From the NCBI RefSeq assembly GCF_042657365.1, contig NZ_JBHSKT010000001.1, forward strand, positions 310,001 through 374,000: a stretch of 64,000 nucleotides of DNA, given 5' to 3'. Position 1 is the first letter of the stretch, and the number at the start of each line of letters is the position of its first letter. Origin of the DNA: Adhaeribacter_A terreus. Its GTDB lineage: Bacteria > Bacteroidota > Bacteroidia > Cytophagales > Hymenobacteraceae. The notes under the pieces are model-generated. The model did not search any database. It was not told the DNA's origin and worked only from the letters and a program-made list of their open reading frames with translations. Shown here piece by piece: positions 34,105 through 42,663 of this stretch. Position numbers and translations under genes: made by a program.

Positions 34105-34926
34105 TTATTGCTTCGGTTCCATTAATTTAAAGAACTCGTCTAGCTGCGGCAGAATTAAAATGCGCGTACGGCGGTTGCGCGAACGGTTTTCAGCATTATC
34201 GTTAGAAACCAGCGGCTGGTATTGGCTGCGGCCCGCTGCGATCATGCGCTTCGGATCTACGCCATAATTTTGCTGTAAAACCCGCACCACAGCTGAAGCC
34301 CGCAATACGCTCAGATCCCAGTTATCTTTAATGAAGCCGGTTTTTATCGGGTTCGTATCGGTGTGGCCTTCCACCATAAATTGCGTGTTTGGCTGCGCTT
34401 TTACTACTTCAGCCACTTTGCCTAAAACTTCTTTGGCGCGCGGGGTTATATCGTAGCTGCCGCTTTTAAACAGCATTTTGTCGGAAATGGAAATGAATAC
34501 CGCGGTACCTTCCACTTTCACTTCCACGTCAGAATCGTTCACATCTTTCAGTGCGCCCTTCAGGTTCATGACCAAAGCCAGGTTCAGCGAATCTTTCTTC
34601 TGCATCGAGATCTGCATGTTTTTGATGTAAGCATCTTTTTCGCTGATGTTTTCCAGCGATTTCCGGATGCTTTCCGATTGTTGCTGGCTCAGGATCGAGA
34701 AATTGCTCATCTGGTTAAGCAGGGAAGTGCTGTTGGCTTTCAGGTTATCGATCTCCGATTGCATGGCGCCGATCTTTACGGCCTGCTTTTCTTTCTCAGA
34801 ATTACAATCGTTGTACTGCGCCTGAAGAGCCGAATATTTGGCAGTCTGGTCTTTGTATTTTTTGGAGCTCACGCATCCGGTAAAAGCCATTGAGATCATC
34901 AAAGCTGGCAATACTAGTTTTTTCAT
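34105..34926 (-). CDS. OmpA-family lipoprotein
   Basis: 273 residues from the ATG at 34926. The leader MKKLVLPALMISMAFTGC ends in a lipobox cysteine, so the protein is probably anchored in the outer membrane. A long coiled-coil-like region (about 20-130) precedes a C-terminal OmpA peptidoglycan-binding domain with SYDITPRAKEVLGKVAEV, FMVEGHTDTNPI and the NRSRNRRTRILILP ending. It likely ties the outer membrane to the cell wall. Confidence 0.9.
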   Translation of the reverse strand: MKKLVLPALMISMAFTGCVSSKKYKDQTAKYSALQAQYNDCNSEKEKQAVKIGAMQSEIDNLKANSTSLLNQMSNFSILSQQQSESIRKSLENISEKDAYIKNMQISMQKKDSLNLALVMNLKGALKDVNDSDVEVKVEGTAVFISISDKMLFKSGSYDITPRAKEVLGKVAEVVKAQPNTQFMVEGHTDTNPIKTGFIKDNWDLSVLRASAVVRVLQQNYGVDPKRMIAAGRSQYQPLVSNDNAENRSRNRRTRILILPQLDEFFKLMEPKQ

Positions 34927-35023
34927 GTTGTAAGATAGAATGATTTGGTATGTGTACGGCAAAAGTAAGAATCTATTGCCTAAGCCAGAGTAAATTTTCT
35001 CCTTTTCCGAAATTAAAAGGCAG

Positions 35024-35053
35024 AAAACGCTATCGATTTGCAGTTAAAAACTC
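35024..35053 (+). repeat. CGSTA repeat
   Basis: It reads AAAACGCTATCGATTT, GCAGTT, AAAAACTC, in the spacer between the OmpA-family and DUF6157 genes. Confidence 0.75.
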
Positions 35054-35109
35054 AATAAACGTAAGTGCTGCCGGTTAATATTCGGCAACAATTACATTTT
35101 TCTCCGGAC

Positions 35110-35523
35110 TCAGACTTTTTTCGTGCGCATGCCAGCCAGCACTTTTACGTTTTTCTGCTTTAAAAACTGCTCATATTCTTCAGAACCTAAGCCGAAAAGC
35201 GCAATTTTCCCGGCTTCGTTGTAATGTGCGCCAAAGCCGTAGCGTTTTATCAGCGCCGAAGCCCGCAGGCACGGATGGCCTTTGGAAAATAAGTGCGCTT
35301 TCATTTCTTCGCCTTCGCTTTCAAGCACATTTTGCGGAATTTCCTTTTGCCGGATATAAACTTCCCAGATCAGTTCTTCATGATCAAAATGGTAGGGATT
35401 TTCAGTTAAAAGCTCGAATTGAATTAAGTGTGCCGGTTTTTTACCGTTCTTCGCCAGCGGAATTTCCGCCGTTACAACCGGGCAATCTTCCGAAACTTTT
35501 ATAAAAGTGTTTTTATAGCTCAC
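35110..35523 (-). CDS. DUF6157-family protein
   Basis: 137 residues. The opening YKNTFIKVSEDCPVVTAEIP and the pattern IQFELLTENPYHFDHEEL match my recollection of DUF6157, a family of about 130 residues with no assigned function. It is cytoplasmic (no signal). It starts three bases after the stop of the hydrolase gene upstream and is thus probably its operon partner. Confidence 0.65.
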   Translation of the reverse strand: MSYKNTFIKVSEDCPVVTAEIPLAKNGKKPAHLIQFELLTENPYHFDHEELIWEVYIRQKEIPQNVLESEGEEMKAHLFSKGHPCLRASALIKRYGFGAHYNEAGKIALFGLGSEEYEQFLKQKNVKVLAGMRTKKV

Positions 35524-35526
35524 AGG

Positions 35527-36366
35527 TCAATTAGCAGAAGTTAACGCAGTAATTTCTTCAATAATAAGCGGCCAGTCGTCGCGGTGAAGTTCGTGGCCGG
35601 CGCCTTCCAGCGTAATTAATTTCGCCTCCGGAAAAGCATCTTTTAAAGCCAGCGCGTGCGGATAGGGGAGGATCGGATCGTCGGTGCCGTGAATGATGAG
35701 TGCCGGCGCTTTTATTTCGGAAGTGCGGTCGTAATACGCTTCGCCGCCGCCCAGCATTGCGTGGTTGAACATGCTGATGAGGCTGTTGGCGCGGTCAATT
35801 TCTTCCGAAGCCAGCTGGCTCGCGCGCACCACATCGAACTTCCGTTTCGAGCCATTTACCAGTTTCCAGCCGCCCACCATATATTCCTGCACTTCGGCTT
35901 TGTCGAGCCAGTCTAGCGTGGCCGCGCGGCTGTGGTACTGCAAAAATTTCGGTTCTATCTGCGGCAATTCCGGGCGGTTGGCCCATACGCTGGAAGAAAT
36001 AAGCGTTAAGCTCAAAACCCGTTGCGGTTGCTGCAAAGCCATGATCTGCGCGATCATTCCGCCCAACGACATGCCCACCAGATGCGCCTTTTCTTGCTTG
36101 TAAAAATCCAGTACTCCAAAAGCATCCTTCGCCATATCGGTTACGTCGTAATTCAGTTCCTCAAAAACCGAAGAACGGCCTACATCGCGGTTATCGTAGC
36201 GGATCACAAAGCGGTTTTGCGCAGCCAGTTTTTCACAAAATTCCGTATCCCACCAGATCATGGAAGCCGTAGCGCCCATCATCAGCAAAATGCACGGGGC
36301 ATCAGCATTGCCAAATGTTTCTGTGCAGATCTCAACGCCGTTGGTTTCAATTATTTGTTCAGGCAT
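35527..36366 (-). CDS. Alpha/beta hydrolase
   Basis: 279 residues with the complete fold. The oxyanion region is LLMMGATASMIWWD, the nucleophile elbow is LVGMSLGGMIAQ (Ser), the acid is in IIHGTDDPILPYPHA (Asp) and the His in LEGAGHELHRDDW. Cytoplasmic. The pattern resembles aclacinomycin-methylesterase-like and other small-molecule esterases; the substrate is unknown. Confidence 0.85.
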   Translation of the reverse strand: MPEQIIETNGVEICTETFGNADAPCILLMMGATASMIWWDTEFCEKLAAQNRFVIRYDNRDVGRSSVFEELNYDVTDMAKDAFGVLDFYKQEKAHLVGMSLGGMIAQIMALQQPQRVLSLTLISSSVWANRPELPQIEPKFLQYHSRAATLDWLDKAEVQEYMVGGWKLVNGSKRKFDVVRASQLASEEIDRANSLISMFNHAMLGGGEAYYDRTSEIKAPALIIHGTDDPILPYPHALALKDAFPEAKLITLEGAGHELHRDDWPLIIEEITALTSAN

Positions 36367-36509
36367 AGGTTTTCATTATTGGGTTAAACGCCAGATCACT
36401 TCTTTATCAGTTCTGGTTCCGGCATTATGCTGGTCTTAAATGCTTCAGTAATAAAGTTATGCTTCATAATTTATTAAAATCTGAAACATTCTGCTTTAGG
36501 TTGAAAAAC

Positions 36510-36588
36510 TTAGAAATGCAGCTTTATAAGTTCCTTCGACGAACGCATGGGATGACAAGAAACGCTATCCTTTTTGCCTCAAAAACTC
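36510..36588 (+). repeat. TCATTCTGAGCG-type remnant followed by a CGSTA repeat
   Basis: The segment 36520-36555 (TTATAAGTTCCTTCGACG ... GGGATGACA) is a degenerate copy of the Bacteroidota-wide repeat and shares TTATAAGTTCC with 18135. The CGSTA repeat at 36558-36588 has core CGCTATCC. Confidence 0.65.
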
Positions 36589-36590
36589 AT

Positions 36591-36974
36591 TTACAAAACC
36601 TGCTCCGCCAGTAATTTCTCTAGTTTACCAGCCGGATCATTACAAAACCCCGGGTGCACTTTAGAAGTTTGTACCACGGTGCTGCGCGTAGCCGTAAGCC
36701 ACCGGAAACGGCTCGCCAAAGGGAATTGCCCGATCGTGCCGCCGGCGGTGCCACCTTGGCAAATGCGCTCGAAAGCCTGCAACCGCTCCCGGATTTCTTC
36801 CAGGTCAAGTTCAGCGGAAAAAGCGCGCAGCCGGGGTTCATCTAAATGGAAAACCGTTTGCAGAAAACCCTGCGAAGCGCAGTACAGAATTACGCCCACA
36901 TTCAGAAATTCTTCGCGCTCTACCCTGGGCATCACGCGGAGCACGGCGTACTCAAATAAGTGCTTCTCTTGCAT
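36591..36974 (-). CDS. DUF3037-family protein
   Basis: 127 residues from the ATG at 36974. The opening HLFEYAVLRVMPRVEREEFL, followed by NVGVILYC, is characteristic of DUF3037. Its start overlaps the end of the HipA-like kinase gene by 23 bases, implying translational coupling. The same pairing of DUF3037 with a HipA-like kinase is, to my knowledge, recurrent in bacteria, but the role of the pair has not been worked out. Confidence 0.75.
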   Translation of the reverse strand: MQEKHLFEYAVLRVMPRVEREEFLNVGVILYCASQGFLQTVFHLDEPRLRAFSAELDLEEIRERLQAFERICQGGTAGGTIGQFPLASRFRWLTATRSTVVQTSKVHPGFCNDPAGKLEKLLAEQVL

Positions 36975-37746
36975 CTTTCGCCTCCTGCACAAATATTTCC
37001 GAATGCGCGATCCGGGTGTTCAAAAAATTAGCGTACATCTGCCGGTTCTCTTCCGCATCTTCAAAAGCCGAAGTTGCCAGCCAGTCTTCCGGTAATAAAT
37101 TTACAATGGTTTGAATGCGTTCCGGGGTCAGTATTTTCCGGAATTCCGTATCAACAATGTCGAGTTCGGTAGCTTTGGGCAGCAGCACGTGGTCTTTTAT
37201 CTGCACGAAAGGCCGCTTGGCCCGTTCCTCCCAGTTTTGGCCCGAATGATGAAAATAAAGCGCCGCGCCGTGATCGATTAGCCAGAGTTCTTTGTGCCAG
37301 ATCAGCATATTGGTGTTGCGCGCGGTGCGGTCTACGTTGGTTACCAGGCAATCGAGCCACACAATTCCGGAAGCCGTTTTGGCATCTACCTGGTTCACCA
37401 GCGCATCAAAAGTAATGGCGCCGCTCAGGTAATGTACCGCTAAGTTCAACCCTTCGGAAGCGCGTAAAAGATCCTGGATTTCTTCGTCGGGTTCGGTGCG
37501 GCCAAAAGCTTCGTCTACATGGGCAAATACAATTTCCGGCACCCGGAAACCCAGCAAACGTGCAATTTCGCCGGCTACCAGTTCCGCGATCAGCGCTTTT
37601 ACGCCCTGGCCCGCGCCGCGGAATTTCAGCGCGTATAAAAATTCGTCGTTGGCTTCTACAATGGCCGGCAGCGACCCGCCTTCGCGCAAAGGCGTTAAGT
37701 AGCGGGTAACTTCCACAGACCTGATCTCCGGCGGATTATAATTCAT
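36952..37746 (-). CDS. HipA-like kinase-domain protein
   Basis: 264 residues from the ATG at 37746; the longer frame has an implausible N-terminus. The N-lobe has EANDEFLYALKFRG with a candidate ATP-binding lysine, the catalytic loop is LVTNVDRTARNTNML (Asp and Asn), and the metal-binding motif is LWLIDHGAALYFHH (DHG for DFG). This is the HipA/PI3K-like kinase core without the N-terminal HipA domain, and no HipB-like antitoxin adjoins. The partner is the overlapping DUF3037 gene. A toxin role is possible but not shown. Confidence 0.7.
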   Translation of the reverse strand: MNYNPPEIRSVEVTRYLTPLREGGSLPAIVEANDEFLYALKFRGAGQGVKALIAELVAGEIARLLGFRVPEIVFAHVDEAFGRTEPDEEIQDLLRASEGLNLAVHYLSGAITFDALVNQVDAKTASGIVWLDCLVTNVDRTARNTNMLIWHKELWLIDHGAALYFHHSGQNWEERAKRPFVQIKDHVLLPKATELDIVDTEFRKILTPERIQTIVNLLPEDWLATSAFEDAEENRQMYANFLNTRIAHSEIFVQEAKDAREALI

Positions 37747-37808
37747 GAATTTCAAGTAAAACGTTACTGCAATAAAACAAAAATACGCACTTAAAAATAA
37801 ACGGCGGT

Positions 37809-38792
37809 TTACACGTACCAAACGTCTTCGGCCGCAACCGTAACGCAAACCTTATCGCCTTTTTTGCCCTGAAACCCTACCGTTTTTACAATCACCGAAA
37901 CGCCGGAAAGCTGCACTTCCACTTCGGAATAACTACCAAAGAACTGCACACTTTTTACCGTGCCTGCAATACCGTTTTCAGCAGATTTTCTGATCTTTAA
38001 ATATTCCGGCCTGATCAGCAGACTTTTTTCGTTTAAGGCAATGCGCAACATGGCTTCAAAACCAAATGCTTCAGCCGGCGGAATTAAATTATAACTCCCG
38101 AAGAGCCCTGCAGTATAAGCGTTAACCGGCCGGCGATAGATCTCCTGCGGTGTGCCGCGCTGCACAATTTGCCCGTTCTCCAGCACCAGTATTTCATCGG
38201 CCCACGAAAGCGTATCCAGCGGGTCGTGCGAAACCAGCAAGCTTGTAATTTTGAGCTGTTCGCTAATATCGCGCAAAACGGTTTTTAGCAGTTTTTTATG
38301 ACCGTTATCCAGGTTCGAAAAAGGTTCGTCGAGCAGCAGTAATTTGGGAGCGCCAAGCAGGAGTTTTGCCAGCGCAATGCGTTGCCGTTCCCCGCCCGAA
38401 AGTTCGCTGGTTTTACGTTTCAGCAAGTGCTGTATCCGACAGATTTCATACAGGTTTTCAGCTTCTTCGTCGGCAAAAGTGTTCGCGTATTTCATCACCT
38501 GTTCTACCCGCAAAAACTGCGGCAATTCAAAGTGCTGGCTTAAATACGCAATACCCGGCTGCCCCGGCACTAAAACTTCCTGCGGCCCGCGTACACGTTT
38601 GCCTTCAAAAAAAACTTCGCCCGAACTGGGTTGCACCAAGCCAGCAATAATTTGCAGCAGCGTACTTTTTCCAGAACCCGTTTCGCCGGCCAGCACCAGT
38701 TTTTGTAATTCCTGCTGCGTAAAGCTTATGTCCTGCAAAACGGTATGGTTTCGCTCCTGAAAACTGATATTCCGAACTTCTAATAAAGGCAT
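37809..38792 (-). CDS. ABC transporter ATP-binding protein with TOBE domain
   Basis: 327 residues. The nucleotide-binding domain has Walker A GETGSGKSTLLQ, the signature LSGGERQRIALAKLLL, Walker B LLLLDEPFSNLD and the switch His in LLVSHDPLD. A TOBE-type domain follows residue 235. This architecture belongs to the CUT1/molybdate/iron/polyamine importer ATPases, but no permease or binding-protein gene is nearby. Two CGSTA-like sequences lie within the coding region: 37856-37886 in the TOBE part (encoding KTVGFQGKKG) and 38737-38766 near the N-terminus (antisense, encoding SFQERNHTVL). Confidence 0.88.
   Translation of the reverse strand: MPLLEVRNISFQERNHTVLQDISFTQQELQKLVLAGETGSGKSTLLQIIAGLVQPSSGEVFFEGKRVRGPQEVLVPGQPGIAYLSQHFELPQFLRVEQVMKYANTFADEEAENLYEICRIQHLLKRKTSELSGGERQRIALAKLLLGAPKLLLLDEPFSNLDNGHKKLLKTVLRDISEQLKITSLLVSHDPLDTLSWADEILVLENGQIVQRGTPQEIYRRPVNAYTAGLFGSYNLIPPAEAFGFEAMLRIALNEKSLLIRPEYLKIRKSAENGIAGTVKSVQFFGSYSEVEVQLSGVSVIVKTVGFQGKKGDKVCVTVAAEDVWYV
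37856..37886 (-). repeat. CGSTA-like sequence inside the ABC ATPase gene
   Basis: The coding strand reads AAAACGGTAGGGTTTC, AGGGC, AAAAAAGGC, read in frame as Lys-Thr-Val-Gly-Phe. It matches the consensus except at the last bases. Confidence 0.55.
38737..38766 (+). repeat. CGSTA repeat inside the ABC ATPase gene, antisense
   Basis: The plus strand reads AAAACGGTATGGTTTC, GCTCCTG, AAAACTG, a full consensus match near codons 9-19 of the gene. Confidence 0.6.
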
Positions 38793-38894
38793 TTTTCTGG
38801 AGTTTTATGTTTACTTCCGGACTTTGTAAATTCGTCTGTTTACTGTGGTTTTTAATTTGCAGTTCAGACCAATGCGAACAGGTAAAACGTAATT

Positions 38895-39272
38895 TCAGGC
38901 TTGATAAAGCTGAATTAAATTGCCGCAGGTATCTTCAAAAAGCGCCTGCGTACCAGTTCCGGTTTTTACGGGTTTCTGCCGGAAGTTTACGCCGTTGGCT
39001 TTCAGTTTTTCAAATTCCGCATGTATATCTGCCACACCAAAAACAATGGCGGGAATTCCGGCGGCAAACAAACCTTGCTGATAGTTTTTTGCCAGTTTGC
39101 TGTCGGCAGGTTCCAGCAAAAGTCCGGTGCCGTTTGGTTCTTCCGGCGATGCCACAATAGCCAGGTTTTGTTCCGGCACATACAACTTTTCTACGAAACC
39201 CAGCACTTCTGTATAGAACTTAAATGCGGTTTTCGGGTCGTGTACAAATACGCTGGTTAAGGCAATTTTCAT
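38895..39272 (-). CDS. VOC-family (glyoxalase-like) protein
   Basis: 125 residues with two beta-alpha-beta-beta-beta modules: ALTSVFVHDPKTAFKFYTEV opens and FEDTCGNLIQLYQA closes, where the final Glu/Gln region usually binds metal. Related proteins include dioxygenases, glyoxalases and resistance proteins; the substrate is unknown. It lies 20 bases downstream of the SRPBCC gene and may be co-transcribed with it. Confidence 0.8.
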   Translation of the reverse strand: MKIALTSVFVHDPKTAFKFYTEVLGFVEKLYVPEQNLAIVASPEEPNGTGLLLEPADSKLAKNYQQGLFAAGIPAIVFGVADIHAEFEKLKANGVNFRQKPVKTGTGTQALFEDTCGNLIQLYQA

Positions 39273-39273
39273 G

Positions 39274-39301
39274 GGTTTTTTTATTAAAATGCCTACCGTT
39301 T
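39274..39301 (-). repeat. CGSTA repeat overlapping the SRPBCC gene stop
   Basis: The minus strand reads GAAACGGTAGGCATTT, TAAT, AAAAAAACCC. The TAG of its core is the stop codon; the preceding AAA CGG encodes the final Lys-Arg. Confidence 0.7.
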
Positions 39302-39742
39302 CGTTTCCGGTTCTGCTTCCAGAAATTCCTTTAAAGAAATGCCGCTAATATGATTCCAGCCTTCCACAAAATTCGCTTTGGCAAAAGCCGGTTCACTTGC
39401 CGGAAAGGTTTCCAGGCCAGCGTGCGTCAGTTTTAAACGGGTTTTTTCGCCTTCCGGAAACAGCTCGAACGTTACAAAAGAATTACCCGCATAGCCGTTG
39501 TAGCGCCAGCTGTAGGTTAGTTTTTTCTCCGGAATTGCTTCGGTTACTTCGCACAAATGCAGAAAAGTCTGGGTTTCGGTGCCGCCTTCAAACTGAAATT
39601 TAAAACCCGGTTCCGGCTTAAAGTCTTCCAGGTCGAAGTACCATTTTTTCATCTGGATATTATCGGTAAGCGCCTGCCACACTTTTTCTGCGGGAGTATT
39701 ATAGGTTTGTTCAATGATAATCGGTTCGTTGGCTTGCATCAT
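39293..39742 (-). CDS. SRPBCC/AHSA1-domain protein
   Basis: 149 residues. Helix-grip fold signature: EQTYNTPAEKVWQALTDNIQ at the start, WYFDLEDFKPEPGFKFQFEG, LTYSWRYNG and the C-terminal helix GWNHISGISLKEFLEAE. Such proteins bind hydrophobic ligands or act as Hsp90 co-chaperone-like domains. The C-terminal Lys-Arg-stop is supplied by a CGSTA repeat. Probably paired with the VOC gene downstream. Confidence 0.8.
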   Translation of the reverse strand: MMQANEPIIIEQTYNTPAEKVWQALTDNIQMKKWYFDLEDFKPEPGFKFQFEGGTETQTFLHLCEVTEAIPEKKLTYSWRYNGYAGNSFVTFELFPEGEKTRLKLTHAGLETFPASEPAFAKANFVEGWNHISGISLKEFLEAEPETKR

Positions 39743-40164
39743 TTTCTGAAAATAAATTTAAAGGATACCGGATTCCTGCAAATGTAGCGGAGGCGGTTGG
39801 TTTACCAAATTTTACACGCATTATTTCACCCGCACAACGCTGGAAACGGTAGGGTTTTGTCTCCTGAAACTGCCGCCACCAGATTCGGTTCGTAAAATTT
39901 CTGGCAGACCAAAGCAACCTTTCGGCATTTGTTTGCGACCTGTTATTAGAAAGCCTTTCCAAATGGCGCGCAACCGAACAAGTAATGCATGGCTTCCCCA
40001 TAATTTGTGCGCTTCCATAAAAAACCTTCGCTGCGGTATTGCAAGGCCAGTAATGCCCGTATGTTAAGCGTTTCATTCTGAAATATTCATGTAGCCAAAT
40101 TTTGAAACAGCCACCTGTTTTGGAGGAATGCTATTGCCTTTTTTTTAACCTAACAAAAGAAACA
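39743..40164. other. Spacer with one CGSTA repeat, no supported gene
   Basis: A plus-oriented CGSTA repeat is at 39843-39872 (GAAACGGTAGGGTTTT, GTCTCCT, GAAACTG). Open frames exist on the minus strand (to 121 codons) but show no recognisable domain. The last 60 bases must carry the promoter of the plus-strand secreted-protein gene. Confidence 0.5.
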
Positions 40165-42456
40165 ATGAAAACTAAAATAAAAATGATGGCCTTATTAGTA
40201 GCATGCGTGCTCTTCGGGCTTTCTACCAACGTTTTTGCCACTCACTTTCAGGGCGGCGACCTGACCTACGTTTGCATTTCGCCGGATATGTACATGGTTA
40301 CGGCCAAAGTTTACCGCGATTGTACCGGCGCCGCTGCTTATACTTATAACGATCTCAAAGTCTGGTCGCCGGGTTGCAATACCGGTCGGGTTATCCCCAT
40401 GACCATGCAGGGCGGGCTCGTAACCGGTTCACCGTATTGTCAAGCGGTCGGTAATCCTTGCTCCACTACCGGAAGGCCAAATTACCAGGAAGTTACATTT
40501 AATGCGCTGGTAGTATTAACTGCCGACGAAATAGCCTGTAACGACATTATTTTCAGTACCCGGAACAGCGCCCGCAACACCAACGAAAACATTGTAGGCC
40601 AGGATTATATTTATACCGAAGCCTTTGTAAAGTTGCGGCCGTCAGTTAATTCGCAGGTGCAGTTTTATAATTCATCGCCGCAATTCAGTGGCAACAATAT
40701 TCCTATTCCAATTGTGTGTTTCGGACAGCAAACCCGCTTCAGCCTCAATGCCAACGAAAAGGACGGCGATTCTTTGTCTTATGAATTAATTGCCGCACAA
40801 TCGAATTACAATACGCCAATTGCCTATAAACCGAATCCGATGATGCTCAATCCCAACACGCCTATTAACAATCCTAATCCGAAAAGCCCATATTCCAATC
40901 CCTTACGGCCGCAGGTAGCGCTGGTGCAAGGCATAATGCCGCCTGATTTCACACCAACTTTCCCTATGCCTTCTGTAACGGTTAACTGGAACGGACCTGC
41001 TACCGTGCCCATGCAAGATCCTCTTTCTCCCACTGGAACAACCATGGTTTGGGCAGCAACGCCTTCCTTCAACCTGAACCCGTTGAGCGGCGAGCTGATT
41101 TTTACGCCTTCGGCTTATTACCCAGGCACCAACCCGAATCTGGGCCGCAACAAATACGTGGTGGTGGTGCAGATCAACGAATTCAGAAAAGTGAACGGTG
41201 CCATGATTAAAGTGGGCCACGTGAGGCGCGATATTCTGTTCATTGTAGAAGATTGCTCAGGTAACCAGACTACACAACCTGATATTCCAACGCCGGCGCC
41301 GATTTTCAATACCACCATAAAAAGCGACACCATTATTGACGTGCAAACCTGTAATTCTACCCCGCTCCGTTTCCTTTTCTCCGACCCAAACCCCGGCGAT
41401 AAACTTACGGTAACCTTCGATACAACGGTGGTAGACAGAATGCCAAACAGCTATCTGAAGATCCGGAATAATGGTACTACAATGGTAGAAGCCCTGCTTT
41501 ACATTACCCCGGAAGCTCAGCACGTAGGCCGCGATTATTACCTGCCGGTAACCATTACCGACGATCATTGCCCGATAAAAGGAACCGCTACCTACATTTA
41601 CCGCATTCACGTGGTGAAAAATAACTTTGCCGAGCCGGAAGGCGGACAGAAGCAACGCACCATTTGCCTCGGCGACCGGGCTGATCTGAAAGTGAAATTG
41701 CTGCGCCCGGATTCCCTATTAATTCCGCCGGCTATTAAGCTCCATAAAGCTAATTATACCTACCAATGGACTTTAGATGCAGCTTCCGATCCGGCAAATG
41801 CAGGGCTAGATGCTAATGCCAGCACACAGAAAGACATTGCCGTAAAACCAACTGCTCCGGGAAACTACCGCTATCACCTCCGCATTACCAGCCCGGTTTC
41901 CGGTTGCTCCGATACCATTTCATTTGCAGTAAAAGTGCTTGCCTTGCCGCAAATTCAGGATATAAAAGTGAAATATGCCGAAGGCCTGGAGGAAATTATG
42001 TTTGGACGTTCGGCGCCGCTGCAAGTGCTCTCGAATATTACAAATGCTGCAGATTATACATATTCCTGGTCGCCGGGCACCGGCTTATCAGATTCTACAG
42101 CCATGAACCCTATCGCTTCTCCGCTGAAAACCACAACTTACAAGCTTACCGTTTCTTCCAAAGAAGGCAATTGTAAAGCCGAGCGCGAAGTAACCGTGAA
42201 AGTCGGGGAGCTCTTCCTGCCAAACATCATTACGCCAAATAACGACGGCAGCAACGATGCGTTCATTTACAAAGGTATTCAACCAAACACCTCGCTCAAG
42301 ATCTATAACCGCTGGGGTGTACTTTTAAAAGCTTACGACAACTACGATAACAGCTTTAAAGGCGAAGGCATCAGCGATGGTACGTATTACTACATCGTGA
42401 AAGAACCGAACGGCGGAAAATCGTACAAAGGCTGGTTCGAGATCGTGCGCGATTGA
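40165..42456 (+). CDS. T9SS type B cargo protein with gliding-motility-associated C-terminus
   Basis: 763 residues from the ATG at 40165, which opens the signal peptide MKTKIKMMALLVACVLFGLS ending at VFA. The N-terminal half (HFQGGDLTYVCISPDMYMV ... DCTGAA) resembles the long PKD-like adhesins of Bacteroidota that start with this motif. A PKD-like domain (YTYSWSPGTGLSDSTAMNP) precedes a type B sorting domain (FLPNIITPNNDGSNDAF ... LKIYNRWGVLLKAYDNYD ... DGTYYYIV). Type B domains lead to T9SS export without the usual C-terminal lipidation route. Probably a surface adhesin. Confidence 0.9.
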   Translation: MKTKIKMMALLVACVLFGLSTNVFATHFQGGDLTYVCISPDMYMVTAKVYRDCTGAAAYTYNDLKVWSPGCNTGRVIPMTMQGGLVTGSPYCQAVGNPCSTTGRPNYQEVTFNALVVLTADEIACNDIIFSTRNSARNTNENIVGQDYIYTEAFVKLRPSVNSQVQFYNSSPQFSGNNIPIPIVCFGQQTRFSLNANEKDGDSLSYELIAAQSNYNTPIAYKPNPMMLNPNTPINNPNPKSPYSNPLRPQVALVQGIMPPDFTPTFPMPSVTVNWNGPATVPMQDPLSPTGTTMVWAATPSFNLNPLSGELIFTPSAYYPGTNPNLGRNKYVVVVQINEFRKVNGAMIKVGHVRRDILFIVEDCSGNQTTQPDIPTPAPIFNTTIKSDTIIDVQTCNSTPLRFLFSDPNPGDKLTVTFDTTVVDRMPNSYLKIRNNGTTMVEALLYITPEAQHVGRDYYLPVTITDDHCPIKGTATYIYRIHVVKNNFAEPEGGQKQRTICLGDRADLKVKLLRPDSLLIPPAIKLHKANYTYQWTLDAASDPANAGLDANASTQKDIAVKPTAPGNYRYHLRITSPVSGCSDTISFAVKVLALPQIQDIKVKYAEGLEEIMFGRSAPLQVLSNITNAADYTYSWSPGTGLSDSTAMNPIASPLKTTTYKLTVSSKEGNCKAEREVTVKVGELFLPNIITPNNDGSNDAFIYKGIQPNTSLKIYNRWGVLLKAYDNYDNSFKGEGISDGTYYYIVKEPNGGKSYKGWFEIVRD

Positions 42457-42482
42457 TCAGTTTTTTGCCAGAATTCTTCTCA

Positions 42483-42523
42483 AAAACACACTGCTGGTTT
42501 CTGACCGGTAGTGTGTTTTTTTA
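42483..42523 (+). terminator. Terminator of the T9SS type B gene
   Basis: Arms AAAAACACACT and AGTGTGTTTTT flank GCTGGTTTCTGACCGGT, with a T-run following. Confidence 0.85.
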
Positions 42524-42526
42524 TTA

Positions 42527-42647
42527 AAAACGGTATCGTTTTGCGCCTGAAAAGTAAGGATGCAATTATTGTGAAATGTTACATTTAGTGAGGTTCAGAA
42601 AAGGAACTGTATTAATAAAAACGCTATGGTTTTAGCCCCGAAAACTG
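42527..42647 (+). repeat. Two CGSTA repeats between convergent genes
   Basis: Copies are at 42527-42556 (AAAACGGTATCGTTTT, GCGCCT, GAAAAGTA) and 42618-42647 (AAAACGCTATGGTTTT, AGCCCC, GAAAACTG). Confidence 0.8.
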
Positions 42648-42663
42648 CTTCACGCCAAATTTT

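Noticed and set aside
35200..35235. AAAACGCTACGGCTTT within the DUF6157 gene as a CGSTA repeat
   Set aside because: The first block matches but no second A-tract follows at the right distance.
36574..37095. 173-codon plus-strand frame
   Set aside because: Antisense to DUF3037 and the end of the HipA-like gene, with a shadow-like composition and no domain.
39711..40076. 121-codon minus-strand frame, considered as a transposase remnant
   Set aside because: No transposase motif, overlaps the SRPBCC gene start, and passes through a CGSTA repeat.
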